Below are positions 1 to 10,079 of a stretch of 64,000 nucleotides of DNA, one piece after another (the stretch's first letter is position 1; each line of letters starts with the position of its first letter). Below the pieces are notes generated by a model. It saw only the letters and a program-made list of their open reading frames with translations. It was not told the origin of the DNA and made no database searches. A program made the position numbers and the translations under genes. Origin of the DNA: Strongylocentrotus droebachiensis (Eukaryota; Echinodermata; Echinoidea; Camarodonta; Strongylocentrotidae); the NCBI GenBank assembly GCA_035222895.1, contig JAVYIG010001598.1, positions 124,001-188,000 on the forward strand. The letters run 5' to 3'.

Positions 1-45
1 GGGTCCCGACGGCCTTGTACCGATCGGGACCCGGTGTCCCGAAAT
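1..45. repeat. GC-rich hairpin, left copy
   Basis: GGGTCCCGAC at 1-10 pairs with ATCGGGACCC at 23-32. A related hairpin lies at 1560-1586. The two bracket the foldback element at 294-1351 and may be ends or scars of one larger insertion. Confidence 0.4.
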
Positions 46-293
46 CAGCTCGCAGGATTTGTCACTTAATTCTATAAAAAGCGCATATCATCAGTATGTC
101 CCTTAAAAGTGACCTTTTTTATCAATCAAATAAATCAACACATGCATACCTCGGCTCAGATCGGTATATTCTTCCATTTGACATTATTTTCATCCATGAT
201 TGGCGATGTTTAGTGCCATTATCGTGCCTCTAAAAGTAAAAAAACTGGGGCAGAAATAGTAAGACAACATTCGAGCCGCCATTTTGATTGATG

Positions 294-1351
294 CAGGTTG
301 AATAAATCTGGTCAAAAAATATGAATGTTAGAATAATAAAACGGCTTTCTAAAAAATTCTTCTGTACAATATACCGATCATATAATATTTTAAAGACAGA
401 ATAAATATTTATCTCTTATTTTAAACATCGCATGCTTTTTTTTAAAAGCTGAAAATTACTTGGTAATCACAAGAAGTTTCGATACGGATAGCTGCATGTT
501 GCAAGGCAAGTTCAGACTAGTCTCGGAAAAATGCGCAGTGCTCAACGTTAGCTGTAATGCGTGCCAGAACGAACCCAAACAAAGACGTGATCGTAACGAG
601 AAAAAAATCATTAAAAACTACGAGAGCACAATTGGAAAGATAACTACTGCTCAAAATTACCATAATCAGATACATAACTTGGACAAAGAATTCAATAATC
701 GCCCAAGAAATGCCACAGAAATTGTGATAATCGAGGAGTAACTGGGTACATATTTATCGCAAGGGGCCGGCCTGCTGCAAATACTCGAATCCTTTGTTAT
801 ACTGCTTTTTACCGTAGAGGGCGGGATTTGGTTTCTAGCCTCGTGTTCAATTTAAACATGTATAATTCGGACATCGCAGCAGGCCCTTCCGATAATGATT
901 GTACCTATAGTAACTCCTTAAATATCACTATTTATGTGGCTTTTCTTGGACAACTATTGTATTCTTCCTCCAAGTTATGTATCTGCTTACGATAATTTTG
1001 AGTTGTTGTCTTTCCAATTGTGCTCTCGTAGTTTTTAATGATTTTTTTTCTCGTTACGATCACGTCTTTGTTTGGGTTCGTTCTGGCACGCATTACAGCT
1101 AACAAGGAGCACTGCGCATTTTTCCGAGACTAGTCTGAACTTGCCTTGCAACAGCTATCCGTATCAAAAATTCTTGTGATTACCAAGTAATTTTCAGCTT
1201 TTAAAAGAAGCATGCGGTGTTCAAAATCAAAGAACAAATATCTATTTTGTCTTTTAAAAATTATTCGATCGGTATGTTGTAAAGAAGTACTTTTTAGAAA
1301 GCTGTTTTATTATTCAAACATTAATGTTTCTTTCAACCTGATTTATTAATC
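294..1351. mobile_element. Foldback (inverted-repeat) element, about 400-bp arms
   Basis: The sequence from about 294 to 690 reappears, reverse-complemented and diverged, from about 945 to 1351. Clear anchors are CGAGAGCACAATTGGAAAG near 623 with its complement near 1010, and the AAGGCAAGTTCAGACTAGTC block near 503 with its complement near 1125. The central loop holds a smaller palindrome (GGCCTGCTGC at about 766, GCAGCAGGCC at about 878). No credible transposase ORF is visible. It is a non-autonomous foldback element or an inverted duplication. Confidence 0.65.
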
Positions 1352-1559
1352 CTGCCGAGAGACCCGCCCAGTACAGTAGCTAGCTAGCACTAGCAGCTGG
1401 CAACAACAACCCCATGGGGCGAACTGCTTTGGACCCATATTTATATCAGCAGTTCGGATTGATTCAGGATGAGCTAGAATATGATTGGTAACAATTAAAT
1501 ACTTAAGTTTTAAGGTGGATTGATTTTTTTCGGAGCGTCGGTTCTCAAAAAACGAAACC

Positions 1560-1586
1560 GGGACCCGACGGCAACGGTCGGGTCCC
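1560..1586. repeat. GC-rich hairpin, right copy
   Basis: GGGACCCGAC at 1560-1569 is an exact inverted match to GTCGGGTCCC at 1577-1586, giving a 10-bp stem with a 7-nt loop. It resembles the hairpin at the first base of the window. Confidence 0.45.
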
Positions 1587-1957
1587 GGTGTGATCGACCG
1601 TACCGACTCAAGCCTAAAAATAACTCCTTGAATCTTGAAGAATTACTCTCCCCAAAGCGTGAACGCTGTCCTGGAGAGGGCTGTGCTGTGTTACGTGCTG
1701 TTGGTGATGTGCTGTTGGTGAAGTGATGGTGGTTGTTCTCATTAAAGGAGACCATAATGGTCAGCTTGGCCCAAAGAAGACTCATTCACATTTTCTATTG
1801 ACATATTATTATATTCTGTTTGTGAATGACATATGTTATATTATTTTCTTTACTTGGAAATAAAATAGTTATATTAATTTGTGTTTTATTTGCATCAATA
1901 ACAATATGCATAATTATGCAATTATTGTTTACAACAAATTTATTTGCACCTCTATAG

Positions 1958-2094
1958 CGAGTACAGCTGTCACTGTACCCTTATTGCAAGAGCTCTTCCC
2001 CAATCCCGATCTCATGAGGGAGCTTCTCAACTCGACGGGACTCTCTCAGGATGTCATAGAAGTCTTTCTACAGATGAGACTACAGCTTACAAAG
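1958..2094 (+). CDS. ABCA-like gene, exon A0 (divergent first A exon)
   Basis: 137 nt, entered in phase 1 after CTATAG and left in phase 0 at AAG|GTATGG. It encodes a 45-residue A-type segment (LLQELFPNPDL...LLNSTGLSQDVIEVFL) that aligns with the later ELFPDPT...LLTDLG...ITEAFLY exons but is clearly diverged. It is the first exon recognised in the window. Two decayed copies of its 3' half and donor follow at 2222-2316 and 2452-2541. Confidence 0.8.
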
Positions 2095-2221
2095 GTATGG
2101 TATTGATAGAATATAGTTTTAATATTCAGATGACTTTTATTTGTGATAATACTTTTACCATTTCCAAATCTTTCTTGTTGCTGTGGTACAGAGAAGGGGG
2201 GGGGGGGGGGGGGGGACTGGT

Positions 2222-2316
2222 CCCAGAACTAATTGTCATTGGGGTGCTTCTAAACTTGACTGAACTGCCTTGAGCTGTCACAGAAATCTTTCTATAGATG
2301 AGACTACAGCTTAAAG
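2222..2316 (+). pseudogene. Decayed tandem copy 2 of exon A0 3' half
   Basis: AATCTTTCTATAGATGAGAC at about 2285 matches AGTCTTTCTACAGATGAGAC of A0, and TTCTAAACTTGACTGAACTG matches TTCTCAACTCGACGGGACTC. The frame is broken and the donor is degraded (TTAAAGCTGC). It lies about 225 bp downstream of the parent. Confidence 0.7.
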
Positions 2317-2451
2317 CTGCAGCAACAATAGAATATATTATATTTGAAAGACTATATTCATGAGAATTTGTTTTTTATCTGTTAGAGATATAGGGTGATA
2401 GAATGATGAAATGTTTAGGGCAGGGAGAAGGGGGGGGGGGGATTTGCAGGC

Positions 2452-2541
2452 TCCAATATTATTCAGGAGCCTCTCAACTCAACAGGACTGCCTCAAGATG
2501 TCATATAAATCTTTCTACGGATGATATCAAAGATAACAAAG
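2452..2541 (+). pseudogene. Decayed tandem copy 3 of exon A0 3' half
   Basis: CCTCTCAACTCAACAGGACT and GATGTCATATAAATCTTTCT match A0. An in-frame TAA (GTC ATA TAA) kills it, although an AAAG|GTATTG donor-like site remains. An oligo-G run precedes copies 2 and 3 at the same relative place, so a unit of about 225 bp was triplicated. Confidence 0.7.
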
Positions 2542-2681
2542 GTATTGCAACAATGCTTTTTTTAGAATTGATAAACCTTTAGAAGTTATTGCGTTCTTTG
2601 CATTTGTAACGCTTAAAAGTATTTGCCCATCTAAAATTGATTTGTTCATAATTCGTGTTATTACTTAATCTGTTCCCATAG

Positions 2682-2894
2682 TGGCTTCCGATGTTGACTA
2701 GTCCCGATCCACTTACCGCAGTGTGTGAGGGTGGACTCTTCAAAGATATCTTCCTTCTTGCAAACACGTCTATCAACATCCAATCCATCGACATCCAATC
2801 AATCGAGGATCAAATCTGCTCTCTTAATCTCACCGACGTTAATGGCCTTCTCAGTGAACTCTTCACGTCGGACCTTGATGCTGTTGTTCTTGAG
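2682..2894 (+). CDS. ABCA-like gene, exon B0 (divergent first B exon)
   Basis: 213 nt, 71 codons, phase 0 at both ends (CCCATAG|TGG ... GAG|GTATGA). It starts TGG like all the recent B exons (here W-L-P-M-L-T-S-P-D-P). It keeps the two cysteines (AVCEGG and QICSLNLTD) and the leucine spacing. It is six codons longer than the amplified B exons (DIQSIE insertion) and marks the upstream edge of the recent array. Confidence 0.85.
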
Positions 2895-2940
2895 GTATGA
2901 AATTTAAACATAAAATGCGTTCTTAACACATCATGTTTTT

Positions 2941-3015
2941 AATAATAATAATAATAATATCTAACTTTATATAGCGCTGGTATACACATACAGTTTCTAA
3001 GCGCTTTACAAAACA
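2941..3015 (-). mobile_element. SINE tail fragment
   Basis: (AAT)n followed by TATATAGCGCT...AAGCGCTTTAC is the reverse complement of the tail of the tRNA-derived SINE at 20845-21195 (GTAAAGCGCTT...AAGCGCTATATAA). Confidence 0.5.
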
Positions 3016-3620
3016 AATGAAAATTACGTTTAATCTAAATATGTAATAAGCATCAACAAGAAACGTGAAATGAACATTGTGCTTAATTTACACGAAACAA
3101 ACGCTCTTACTTAAACAGTGTATTAACAGTAACATGATAATGAAAATGAATATACAATAAGTAACATCTTTAAAATAAATGTACATGGACTTCAGGAAAA
3201 TGCATAAAGGATTTTAATTGTTAATAATTAATTATCATGATTGACTTTCATCCCCCATTTGTGTTCTCATGCCTTTATTTCTCTTGTATTAAATGATTGA
3301 TGTGAATTGTGAATCATCATTTATTTTCATCCTGAATTTGTGTTTTTATGTTTCCATCACAGGTGTTGTTCTAAAAGAATATTTTTGGGGAGGAAGTGGA
3401 ATTTAGGGGGTTGGGGGTCTTAGGATTTCTTGTATTCATTTTCGTTATGTGCCTAAAGCTTGAAGGCGGACGTGAGCCACCCAACCGCTTCTGTTTTGGC
3501 ATGTCTGTTTACATCGCAATTTACACTATCTTTCAGTCGTTGGGGCTGCAAATGTGATTTTTTTTTGTAGCTAATCCAATTCAATAACATTTGAGTCAAT
3601 TCCTTTCTCTTATGATGCAG

Positions 3621-3748
3621 CTTGTTCAGGTTTTCTATCAAGTCCCAGGTCTTGATCTGCAGACTGCCCTCAACATCAGCCGAGAGATATCAGCGATCAT
3701 CTCCAATCTGATTTCAGACCCTACTAACTTTGAATTAAATCCAATGAG
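3621..3748 (+). CDS. ABCA-like gene, exon C0 (array unit 1)
   Basis: 128 nt, phase 0 in (GATGCAG|CTT) and phase 2 out (ATG AG|GTATGT). It encodes LVQVFYQVPGLDLQ followed by TALNISREISAIISNLISDP. It carries an N-I-S glycosylation site. It is the first exon of the amplified array. Confidence 0.9.
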
Positions 3749-4337
3749 GTATGTGTAAACCAGTGTCAAAAAAATAAATTGCTGTGCACTGGAACTCTTT
3801 AAGGGTTTGGCGTTGTAAAAGTGTGATTTTCTCATAGTGATATACATAAATATTTTGTTGAGCTTCAAAAAGCTAGATTGCTCACTGCTCCTGGAAATGT
3901 CTTTGCTGATGTAAAAGTTTACCAAAGTATGTTTGTAGTCATCAGTATACTTTGTTTGATCAAAATGCAGGTTTCATTGACCAGCATGTGCAGATTGCTT
4001 GAGGGTACCGTAGATTGATGCACATAAATATGTTTATATGTAAATGTTATGTACACAATACTGTATAATTTTTTAATTGTTTCAGTCCTTTTGTTTGTGT
4101 ACATTTTAAAGCACGCTTGCGTATTGTTGAGATCCCTGCATTTTGGTGACGTAATAGTGCAGAATATGTTTATATGTTTAACAGCTAGGTTACAGGTTAT
4201 ATTTCATTTGTAATGACACTTTGATCATTCATTTATATATTGATGAAATCCAGTTATGTCTTTTGAAAAGACAGTGGCCTGGATTCATGATGTATTTAGA
4301 TTGCTCTTTCACACCTTTATGTGTTTACTTCTTTCAG

Positions 4338-4468
4338 CATCATTGAGTTACTGCAGTCCCTTGACATTCCTGGTCTGAATGAAACCTGGGTCCAGGACTG
4401 GTTGAAGCAGGCCCAACTCACGCAGTACATTGATGATGTCATTGCTGATTTGTTGGCAAGCAACAATG
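4338..4468 (+). CDS. ABCA-like gene, exon D0 (array unit 1)
   Basis: 131 nt, phase 2 in (TTTCAG|CATCATTGAG, completing Ser) and phase 1 out (AAC AAT G|GTAATC). It encodes SIIELLQSLDIPGLNETW, then DWLKQAQLTQYIDDVIADLL. The N-E-T sequon is conserved in all eight array D exons. T-Q-Y-I-D-D is a private variant. Confidence 0.9.
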
Positions 4469-4574
4469 GTAATCAATAATTATATTAATAATAATAATAA
4501 TTATAGTTAAAATAACTGACATTTTACTATAATTACCCCGGCATTAGCTGCACAGCCCTGATATATAGGTAAAT

Positions 4575-5412
4575 ACCCCCCTTCACATACACAGATTTTT
4601 CTTACGAGTCCTAAGGGAACGCCAACTCGTAGTCAATTGTAGGCATCCGTAAATAATTGTCACAACTCGCAAATTTGTTGACATGTCAAAAATGTTCTTA
4701 TGATTGTTCACAGATTGATTTTTCCATATATAACTCGTAACAATCCGTAAGTATCGTAAACCGCTCGTAAACTGCACACAACAACACATAAACTGCATGC
4801 AAGAATCTGTAAATGACTCGTAACAATTTTTTTAACGATTTATTACGGTTGGTTTACGATTTGTTTCTGGATTATTTACAGATCATTATGAGTGCTTACG
4901 TGTTGTTTACGATTTCATGCTGGTTGTGTTACGACTGCTTTAAGTATTGTTATGAGTTATTACAAGCACTTTACGCGTAGTTACAAGTAATTTACAAATA
5001 GATACGTATACTTTAAATATTCTTACGTAGTGTTTACGATTTGTGGAAAGGTTTAAAGGCTGCAAAATCGTAAGGACTCATAAATAAATAACTATTCCTA
5101 ACAACACATAAACAGGTTGTAAATAGCACATAAAAGTTTTGATGAATAGTTACATTTCGTAATATACCTGTATCAATCCCTAAAAAGCTTGTACAATGCC
5201 CGTTAGTGGCTTGTAGTTATCCGTGACAACTCGTAACAAATCGTGGAATTTTTCTGTAAATGCTTTGTAATAATCTGTAATAAATCATAAATAGCACATG
5301 ATAACTCGTAACAACTTGTAAATCGATCTTAAAAGTAAGGATCCGTGAAAGATCTGTGAATTTGTGCGATCCGTAAGGACTCGTAAGAAAAATCTGTGTA
5401 TGTGAAGGTGGT
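4575..5412. mobile_element. TIR element with 31-bp perfect inverted ends and subterminal CTCGTAA repeats
   Basis: Positions 4581-4611 (starts CTTCACATACACAGATTT) are an exact reverse complement of 5377-5407. The interior is packed with short ACTCGTAA, ATCCGTAA and TTACGA words in both orientations and has no ORF. It is present only in the D0-A1 intron, so it inserted after or outside the amplification. The arrangement (CCCC-type ends, subterminal CTCG words) recalls the larger element at 56891-60219. Confidence 0.8.
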
Positions 5413-5512
5413 ATAAAACAATATGTTAAGGGCCATACACTGAAGATACAGACCTCATGTATTGAAGTCGATGGGAGGGAACAATTTCACTAGTCAGTTC
5501 ACATCACTTACA

Positions 5513-5660
5513 TCTGTGTGTGTGTGTGTGTTTGTGTAATTTGGGTTTTTCAGACCTGTATAAATCAGGTATGATAATTAACATCCTGGGGCCGACTTTT
5601 AAAGTGACAATTCGAAAGACGTGACTCAGTCTAGAACCAGGATCTGCTGAGTCGGTTTTT
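5513..5660 (-). mobile_element. Intronic SINE-like repeat, D0-A1 intron
   Basis: (GT)n, then CAGACCTGTATAAATCAGGT...GACGTGACTCAGTCTAGAACC. On the minus strand this gives a B-box-like GGTTC motif. The same unit recurs in most D-A introns of the array and outside it at 43706-43805 and 60727-60905. Confidence 0.55.
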
Positions 5661-5758
5661 AGGCCAAGACAGAGACTGCTTATTGTTCTTTCTTTCAAAT
5701 AAAGGCCTATCCTACATGTATATTTCATGAAATTGTTTAATATTTGTAATTGTTACAG

Positions 5759-5892
5759 GGACAGAGTTTGCCATCCCAACCTTCAATGAGCTATTCCCAG
5801 ATCCTACTATCGTTGTACAACTGTTGACTGATCTTGGTGTTCCTAATGACGTCACTGAAGCTTTCTTATACATGGCTGTTCAAGCGGATCAG
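5759..5892 (+). CDS. ABCA-like gene, exon A1 (array unit 1)
   Basis: 134 nt, phase 1 in (TTACAG|GG ACA) and phase 0 out (GAT CAG|GTATGT). It encodes GTEFAIPTFNELFPDPTIV, then QLLTDLGV, then P-N at the variable dipeptide (5842-5847), then DVTEAFLYMAVQADQ. Confidence 0.9.
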
Positions 5893-6168
5893 GTATGTGT
5901 ACATGACTGTCTAATGTTGTTGCATAACCATGGTGATGAGGATGATAGGAGGATGTGCAGATAAATGAATCCGTAAAACAAAGCTTACAATCCTTGTTCT
6001 TCTTTTGTGTGGTGATGCATGCTATCCTATATCTTTGTGTTAAGGAAGACAATTTTGATTTCTAATCACAATCAAATAATCAACATATCGAAGCAGATCA
6101 GTGAAATAGTAATTCTTCCCTGCACACCTCCGGTTCATTCAATTGATTCCATTTTTAATCTTTTTTAG

Positions 6169-6363
6169 TGGACAGAGATATGGATGAAGCCTGACCCTCT
6201 CCAAGCTGTCTGCAATACGAGTCTCTTTCAAGACATATTCACCCAGACTCTCAACTCCTCCATTGACATCCAGACCATCCAGGCAACACTCTGCTCTCTT
6301 AACCTCTCTGACATTGATGCTTTACTGAATGATATCTTCAAGGCAAACGGTATGATTGTTCAG
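6169..6363 (+). CDS. ABCA-like gene, exon B1 (array unit 1)
   Basis: 195 nt, 65 codons, phase 0 at both ends (TTTTAG|TGG ... CAG|GTAAGT). It begins WTEIWMKPDPLQAVCNTSLF and contains LCSLNLSDIDALLNDIFKAN. It has two Cys, probably paired, and an intact N-T-S sequon directly after the first Cys. C-terminal variant is KANG. The in-frame Met at 6184 is an internal codon, not a start. Confidence 0.9.
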
Positions 6364-6858
6364 GTAAGTGAGCTGAGGGCTGTTTTGGTCAGACGATTAT
6401 GGAAAACAAAATGGCGACTTCAGATGGATGCTCGCGGCTGCTCCGTTAAATGGTCCCTTCCTTTACTTTTGCAATGCATTGGCACAAACTTAAATCAAGA
6501 TCTATCGGCATGTTGTGTTAGAACGTTTATTTTCGTCTTCATGTCAACAATGCAAGATAAAATTGTCGGTAAGATGTGTGGAAATGTCCTGTACTATAGT
6601 GGTATAGTTATTTTACCGTTTGTAGTCCCATATGTGCAAATTCGTGCTGGTTTTGACTTTAGTTAGGGGGCTTGACGGTTCTTGCAGATTTCCTACATGT
6701 GTTCCAAACTTGGTTGGGCATGAACCCCCCAAACACTACAGAGTAACTGTTTTTGTGCTTGTTTACATGGTAAATGCCACTGTAATTCAGTCCTTTGGCT
6801 GCAAATGTGAAGTTTTTTTAGCCAATACAATTTAATTCGATTCATTTCTCTAATGCAG

Positions 6859-6986
6859 CTTGTTCAGGTCTTCTATCAAGTCCCAGGTTCTGATCTGCAG
6901 ACTGCCCTCAACGTCAGCCGAGAGATTACAGAGATCATCTCCAATCTGATCTCAGACCCTACTTACTTTGACTTAAATCCAATGAG
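6859..6986 (+). CDS. ABCA-like gene, exon C1 (array unit 2)
   Basis: 128 nt, phases 0 to 2 (ATGCAG|CTT ... ATG AG|GTATGT). It is the most divergent array C exon: PGSDLQ, REITEIISNL and DPTYFDLN replace PGLDLQ, REISAIISNL and DPTNFELN. Confidence 0.9.
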
Positions 6987-7714
6987 GTATGTGTAAACCA
7001 GCGTTTACAAAAAAGATATGTTTTTTAAGGAATGTGATTGTCTGAGTGATATTTAAGTTTTTAAGCTTTTTTTGAGCTCTTTTTGAGCTTTCAAGAGCTA
7101 TATCACTCATCGCTCCTATTAATTTTTGTTCTGATGTTAGCATTTCCCAACGTCCTATGTAGTCATCAATATGATGTTTTATATCATCAAGATAGCATGT
7201 TAAAAAATTACAGAATAACGTGAATAAAGCAAATGAAACAAAAAGAAAATAACATTAAAGATAAACTCCAGTTCTGGTAAAAAAAAGAAAATTAATTCTC
7301 ACATAATCAAACAAAACTTACACTGAATGTTCAAGATTACAAATAAATGACATGTGCCGAACAATTTTGGAAGAAAATGTATACTGGCTGAGTAATGAGC
7401 ATAGAAGTCAAGGAAATCAAGGTAGTACTAGCCCCGACACCATGTGTGTTGTCCCATATATAGCTTTCTGTGTACAGTGCTTGTTACTTTACCAAGACTC
7501 GGCCAAATTTATTATGATTTTGATGACTCCAGAACCTTGCAGTGCACACCAATACTTACATGCTACATGATCAACTGTTTCTGATCCATTCCACACCTTT
7601 TCTTTCACAATGCATCGCATTACCAGTACTCAAGTTTATCTTTAAGCTGCTCTGACTTGTATGCATTATATATTACTGGTTTTATTGACACCTTTATGTG
7701 TTAACTTCTTTCAG

Positions 7715-7845
7715 CATCATTGAGTTACTGCAGTCCCTTGACATTCCTGGTCTGAATGAAACCTCGGTCCAGGACTGGTTGAAGCAGGTCCAACTCATGC
7801 AGTACATTAATGATGTCATTGCGGATTTGTTGGCAAGCACCAATG
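7715..7845 (+). CDS. ABCA-like gene, exon D1 (array unit 2)
   Basis: 131 nt, phases 2 to 1 (TTTCAG|CATC ... CCAATG|GTAATA). Variants are NETSVQDWLKQV in place of NETW, and an ASTN end where other copies have ASNN. It is followed at once by a long pyrimidine tract. Confidence 0.9.
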
Positions 7846-7859
7846 GTAATAAATTAGAA

Positions 7860-8055
7860 AGTGTTAAAAATTCTTCTTCTCCCTCTCCACTTCTTTCTTC
7901 TTCTCTTTCTCCTCTCCTTGCTTTTCTTGTTTTTTCTTGTTTAATCTTCCATTTTCTTCTTCTTTTTCTTCATCATCTTCTTCTCTATTTTCCTCTTCTT
8001 CTTTATCCTCTTCCTTCTCCAATTTTTTTTTTCCTTCTCGTTCTTCTTTGCATTG
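7860..8055 (+). repeat. Pyrimidine tract (CTTCTT-rich), D1-A2 intron
   Basis: About 190 nt of almost pure C/T on the plus strand, about 15 bp after the D1 donor. Homologous tracts of different length and composition follow D2 to D7. No coding role: the Ser/Leu/Phe-rich frames through it are artefacts. Confidence 0.85.
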
Positions 8056-8204
8056 TACTATTATTTCTGTGGCATTTGCCACGCAGCCCTGATAAGGGTA
8101 AAATGTAAAAAATGTATCCAGGGCCATATACTGAAAATTTGGGTGCCTCATTTATTGATTTCCATGGTAAAGACAAATTTCACTATACAGTTCACATCAC
8201 TTGC

Positions 8205-8345
8205 ATCTGTGTGTGTTTGTGTGAGTAATTTGGATTTTTACAGACGTTTATCAATCAGATATGATTATTTATGTTTTGGAAGTGACCTATAAGATCACCA
8301 TACGAGAGACGTGATTTAGTCTCGGACCCGGGGCAAGCTGAGTCA
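8205..8345 (-). mobile_element. Intronic SINE-like repeat, D1-A2 intron
   Basis: Same unit as at 5513 (ACAGACGTTTATCAATCAG, TATGATTATTTATGTTTTGG, GACGTGATTTAGTCTCGGACC), inherited by tandem duplication of the unit. Confidence 0.5.
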
Positions 8346-8587
8346 GTATGAAGTCAAAGTCAGAAAGCTGACCGTACCACAAAAGTTACTTCCATTTAAC
8401 ATCATACCTTCAAATCCGGTTTTGTTTTGATGCAGTGAATGATGAGAAGATATCAAACCCCCCCAAAAGAATATTTCTAAATATATCTCACTCAGGGACT
8501 GCTCATTGTTCTTTCTTTAAAAAAAGGCCTACCCCGATACCCTACATCAGATCTCATGAAATTGTTTAATATTTGTAATTGTTACAG

Positions 8588-8721
8588 GGACAGAGTTTGC
8601 AATCCCAACCTTCAATGAGCTATTCCCAGATCCTACTATCGTTGTACAACTGTTGACTGATCTTGGTGTACGTAGTGACATCACTGAAGCTTTCTTATAC
8701 ATGGCTGTTCAAGCAGATCAG
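8588..8721 (+). CDS. ABCA-like gene, exon A2 (array unit 2)
   Basis: 134 nt, phases 1 to 0 (TTACAG|GGACAG ... CAG|GTACGT). Variable dipeptide R-S (CGT AGT) before DITEAFLYMAVQADQ. Otherwise as A1. Confidence 0.9.
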
Positions 8722-9031
8722 GTACGTGTATATGACTGTACAATGTAGATGCGTGATAAAGGGTTGTGCAAAAAAAAATGAATCAATAAAACAAATTTTA
8801 CAATTCTTGTTCTTCTTTGGTGTAGTGATGCATGCAGGCTGCTTCAGAAATAGTTAAAGTAGTCATCATACATCTTCATGCCAAGGAAGACAATTTTTTT
8901 ACCAATATTAAAAAAAAAAAGTCTTTTACTCTTGAGATCTATCATAACCAAATCAAAGCATTTAGTGATATAGTAATTCTTCCCTGCACACCTCCAGTTC
9001 ATTCAATTGGATCCATTTTAATCCATTTTAG

Positions 9032-9226
9032 TGGACAGAGATATGGATGAAGCCCGACCCTCTCCAAGCCGTCTGCAATACAAGTCTCTTTCAAGACATC
9101 TTCACCCAGACTCTCAACTCCTCCATTGATATCCAGACCATCCAGGCAACACTCTGCTCTCTTAACCTCTCTGACATTGATGCTTTATTGAATGATATCT
9201 TCAAGGCAAACAGTATGATTGTTCAG
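9032..9226 (+). CDS. ABCA-like gene, exon B2 (array unit 2)
   Basis: 195 nt, phase 0 both ends (TTTTAG|TGG ... CAG|GTATTA). It keeps the C-N-T-S sequon and the second Cys in LCSLNLSD. C-terminal variant is KANS. Confidence 0.9.
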
Positions 9227-9389
9227 GTATTAAGTGACTTGATGGCTGTTTTGTTTTGTGAATTATCTTTTCAACAAATAATGCAGGGCATCAAATTAAC
9301 TTCTTGGAAGGGTTCCATATTACTTTTTTTGAGTCTTTATAATGGAGTCCTGTGTTAAGATTTCGAAAGATTTTTTTTTTTTTTTTTTT

Positions 9390-9420
9390 TTTTTTGGGGG
9401 GGGGGGGGGGGGGGGAGGGG
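9390..9420 (+). repeat. Poly-T then poly-G run, B2-C2 intron
   Basis: A long T run is followed by more than 20 consecutive G with one A. Similar G runs occupy related intron positions at 9716, 14271, 20158, 31153, 31414 and 34859. A G-quadruplex is possible on the plus strand. Confidence 0.8.
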
Positions 9421-9715
9421 CTCCAGACTTACATATTATTTTAACAAAATTAGTGTGCGATGTGTGCTTTGAAAGTGCTTGAATTTGTTCGACTTAAGCA
9501 TTGTGAATTTAGTGTTTTTCATTGGAATGGTCCTGTGAATAGGATTGACTTTGCTGTTTATTTTTACTTACAAATTGTGACAGATGTTTTAACATACTTA
9601 AGTCTTTAATGAGACTTTTGACTTATTATTCTTGTTGACTTGGGCAGTTATTCAACATACACGAGGTGGACTTGTACAAGGTTGACTGTATATAAATATA
9701 TATCCTTTCTTTTTC

Positions 9716-9734
9716 GGGGGGGGGGGGGGGGGTG
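9716..9734 (+). repeat. Poly-G run, second in B2-C2 intron
   Basis: A run of about 16 G interrupted once by T, lying about 220 bp before exon C2. A homologous run lies at the same position before C3 (14271) and C7 (31414). Confidence 0.8.
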
Positions 9735-9951
9735 GGAATTGGAAATCTAGAGGACTTGAGGGTTCTTGCATTCATGTTCTACATGTGTTCCAAACTTGGG
9801 ATGGGCTTTAACCCCCAGACCGCTACAGAGTAAATGTTTTGGCATGTCTGTTTATATTGTAAATTTCACTTTAATTCAGTCCTGAAGCTGCAAATGTGAA
9901 GTTTTTTTTAGCCAATCCAATTTAATTCAATTCATTTCTCTTATAATGCAG

Positions 9952-10079
9952 CTTGTTCAGGTTTTCTATCAAGTCCCAGGTCTTGATCTGCAGACTGCCC
10001 TCAACGTCAGCCAAGAGATATCAGCGATCATCTCCAATCTGATCTCGGACCCTACTAACTTTGAACTAAATCCAATGAG
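9952..10079 (+). CDS. ABCA-like gene, exon C2 (array unit 3)
   Basis: 128 nt, phases 0 to 2 (ATGCAG|CTT ... ATG AG|GTATGT). PGLDLQ with NVSQEISAI: Gln replaces the usual Arg. It keeps the N-V-S sequon and DPTNFELNPM. Confidence 0.9.

Noticed and set aside
460-741. 93-codon frame in the left arm of the foldback
   Set aside because: Its mirror copy in the right arm is not open, and there is no recognised motif.
1412-1489. 26-codon frame MGRTALDPYLYQQFGL... ending at TAA
   Set aside because: Too short and isolated; could be the last codons of a decayed transposon gene, but nothing else supports it.
6184-6666. Independent small protein starting at Met-Lys-Pro-Asp-Pro, repeated about eight times through the window
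   Set aside because: The Met is internal to exon B; reading on past CAG|GTAAGT is intron. All eight such frames are exon B plus intron read-through.
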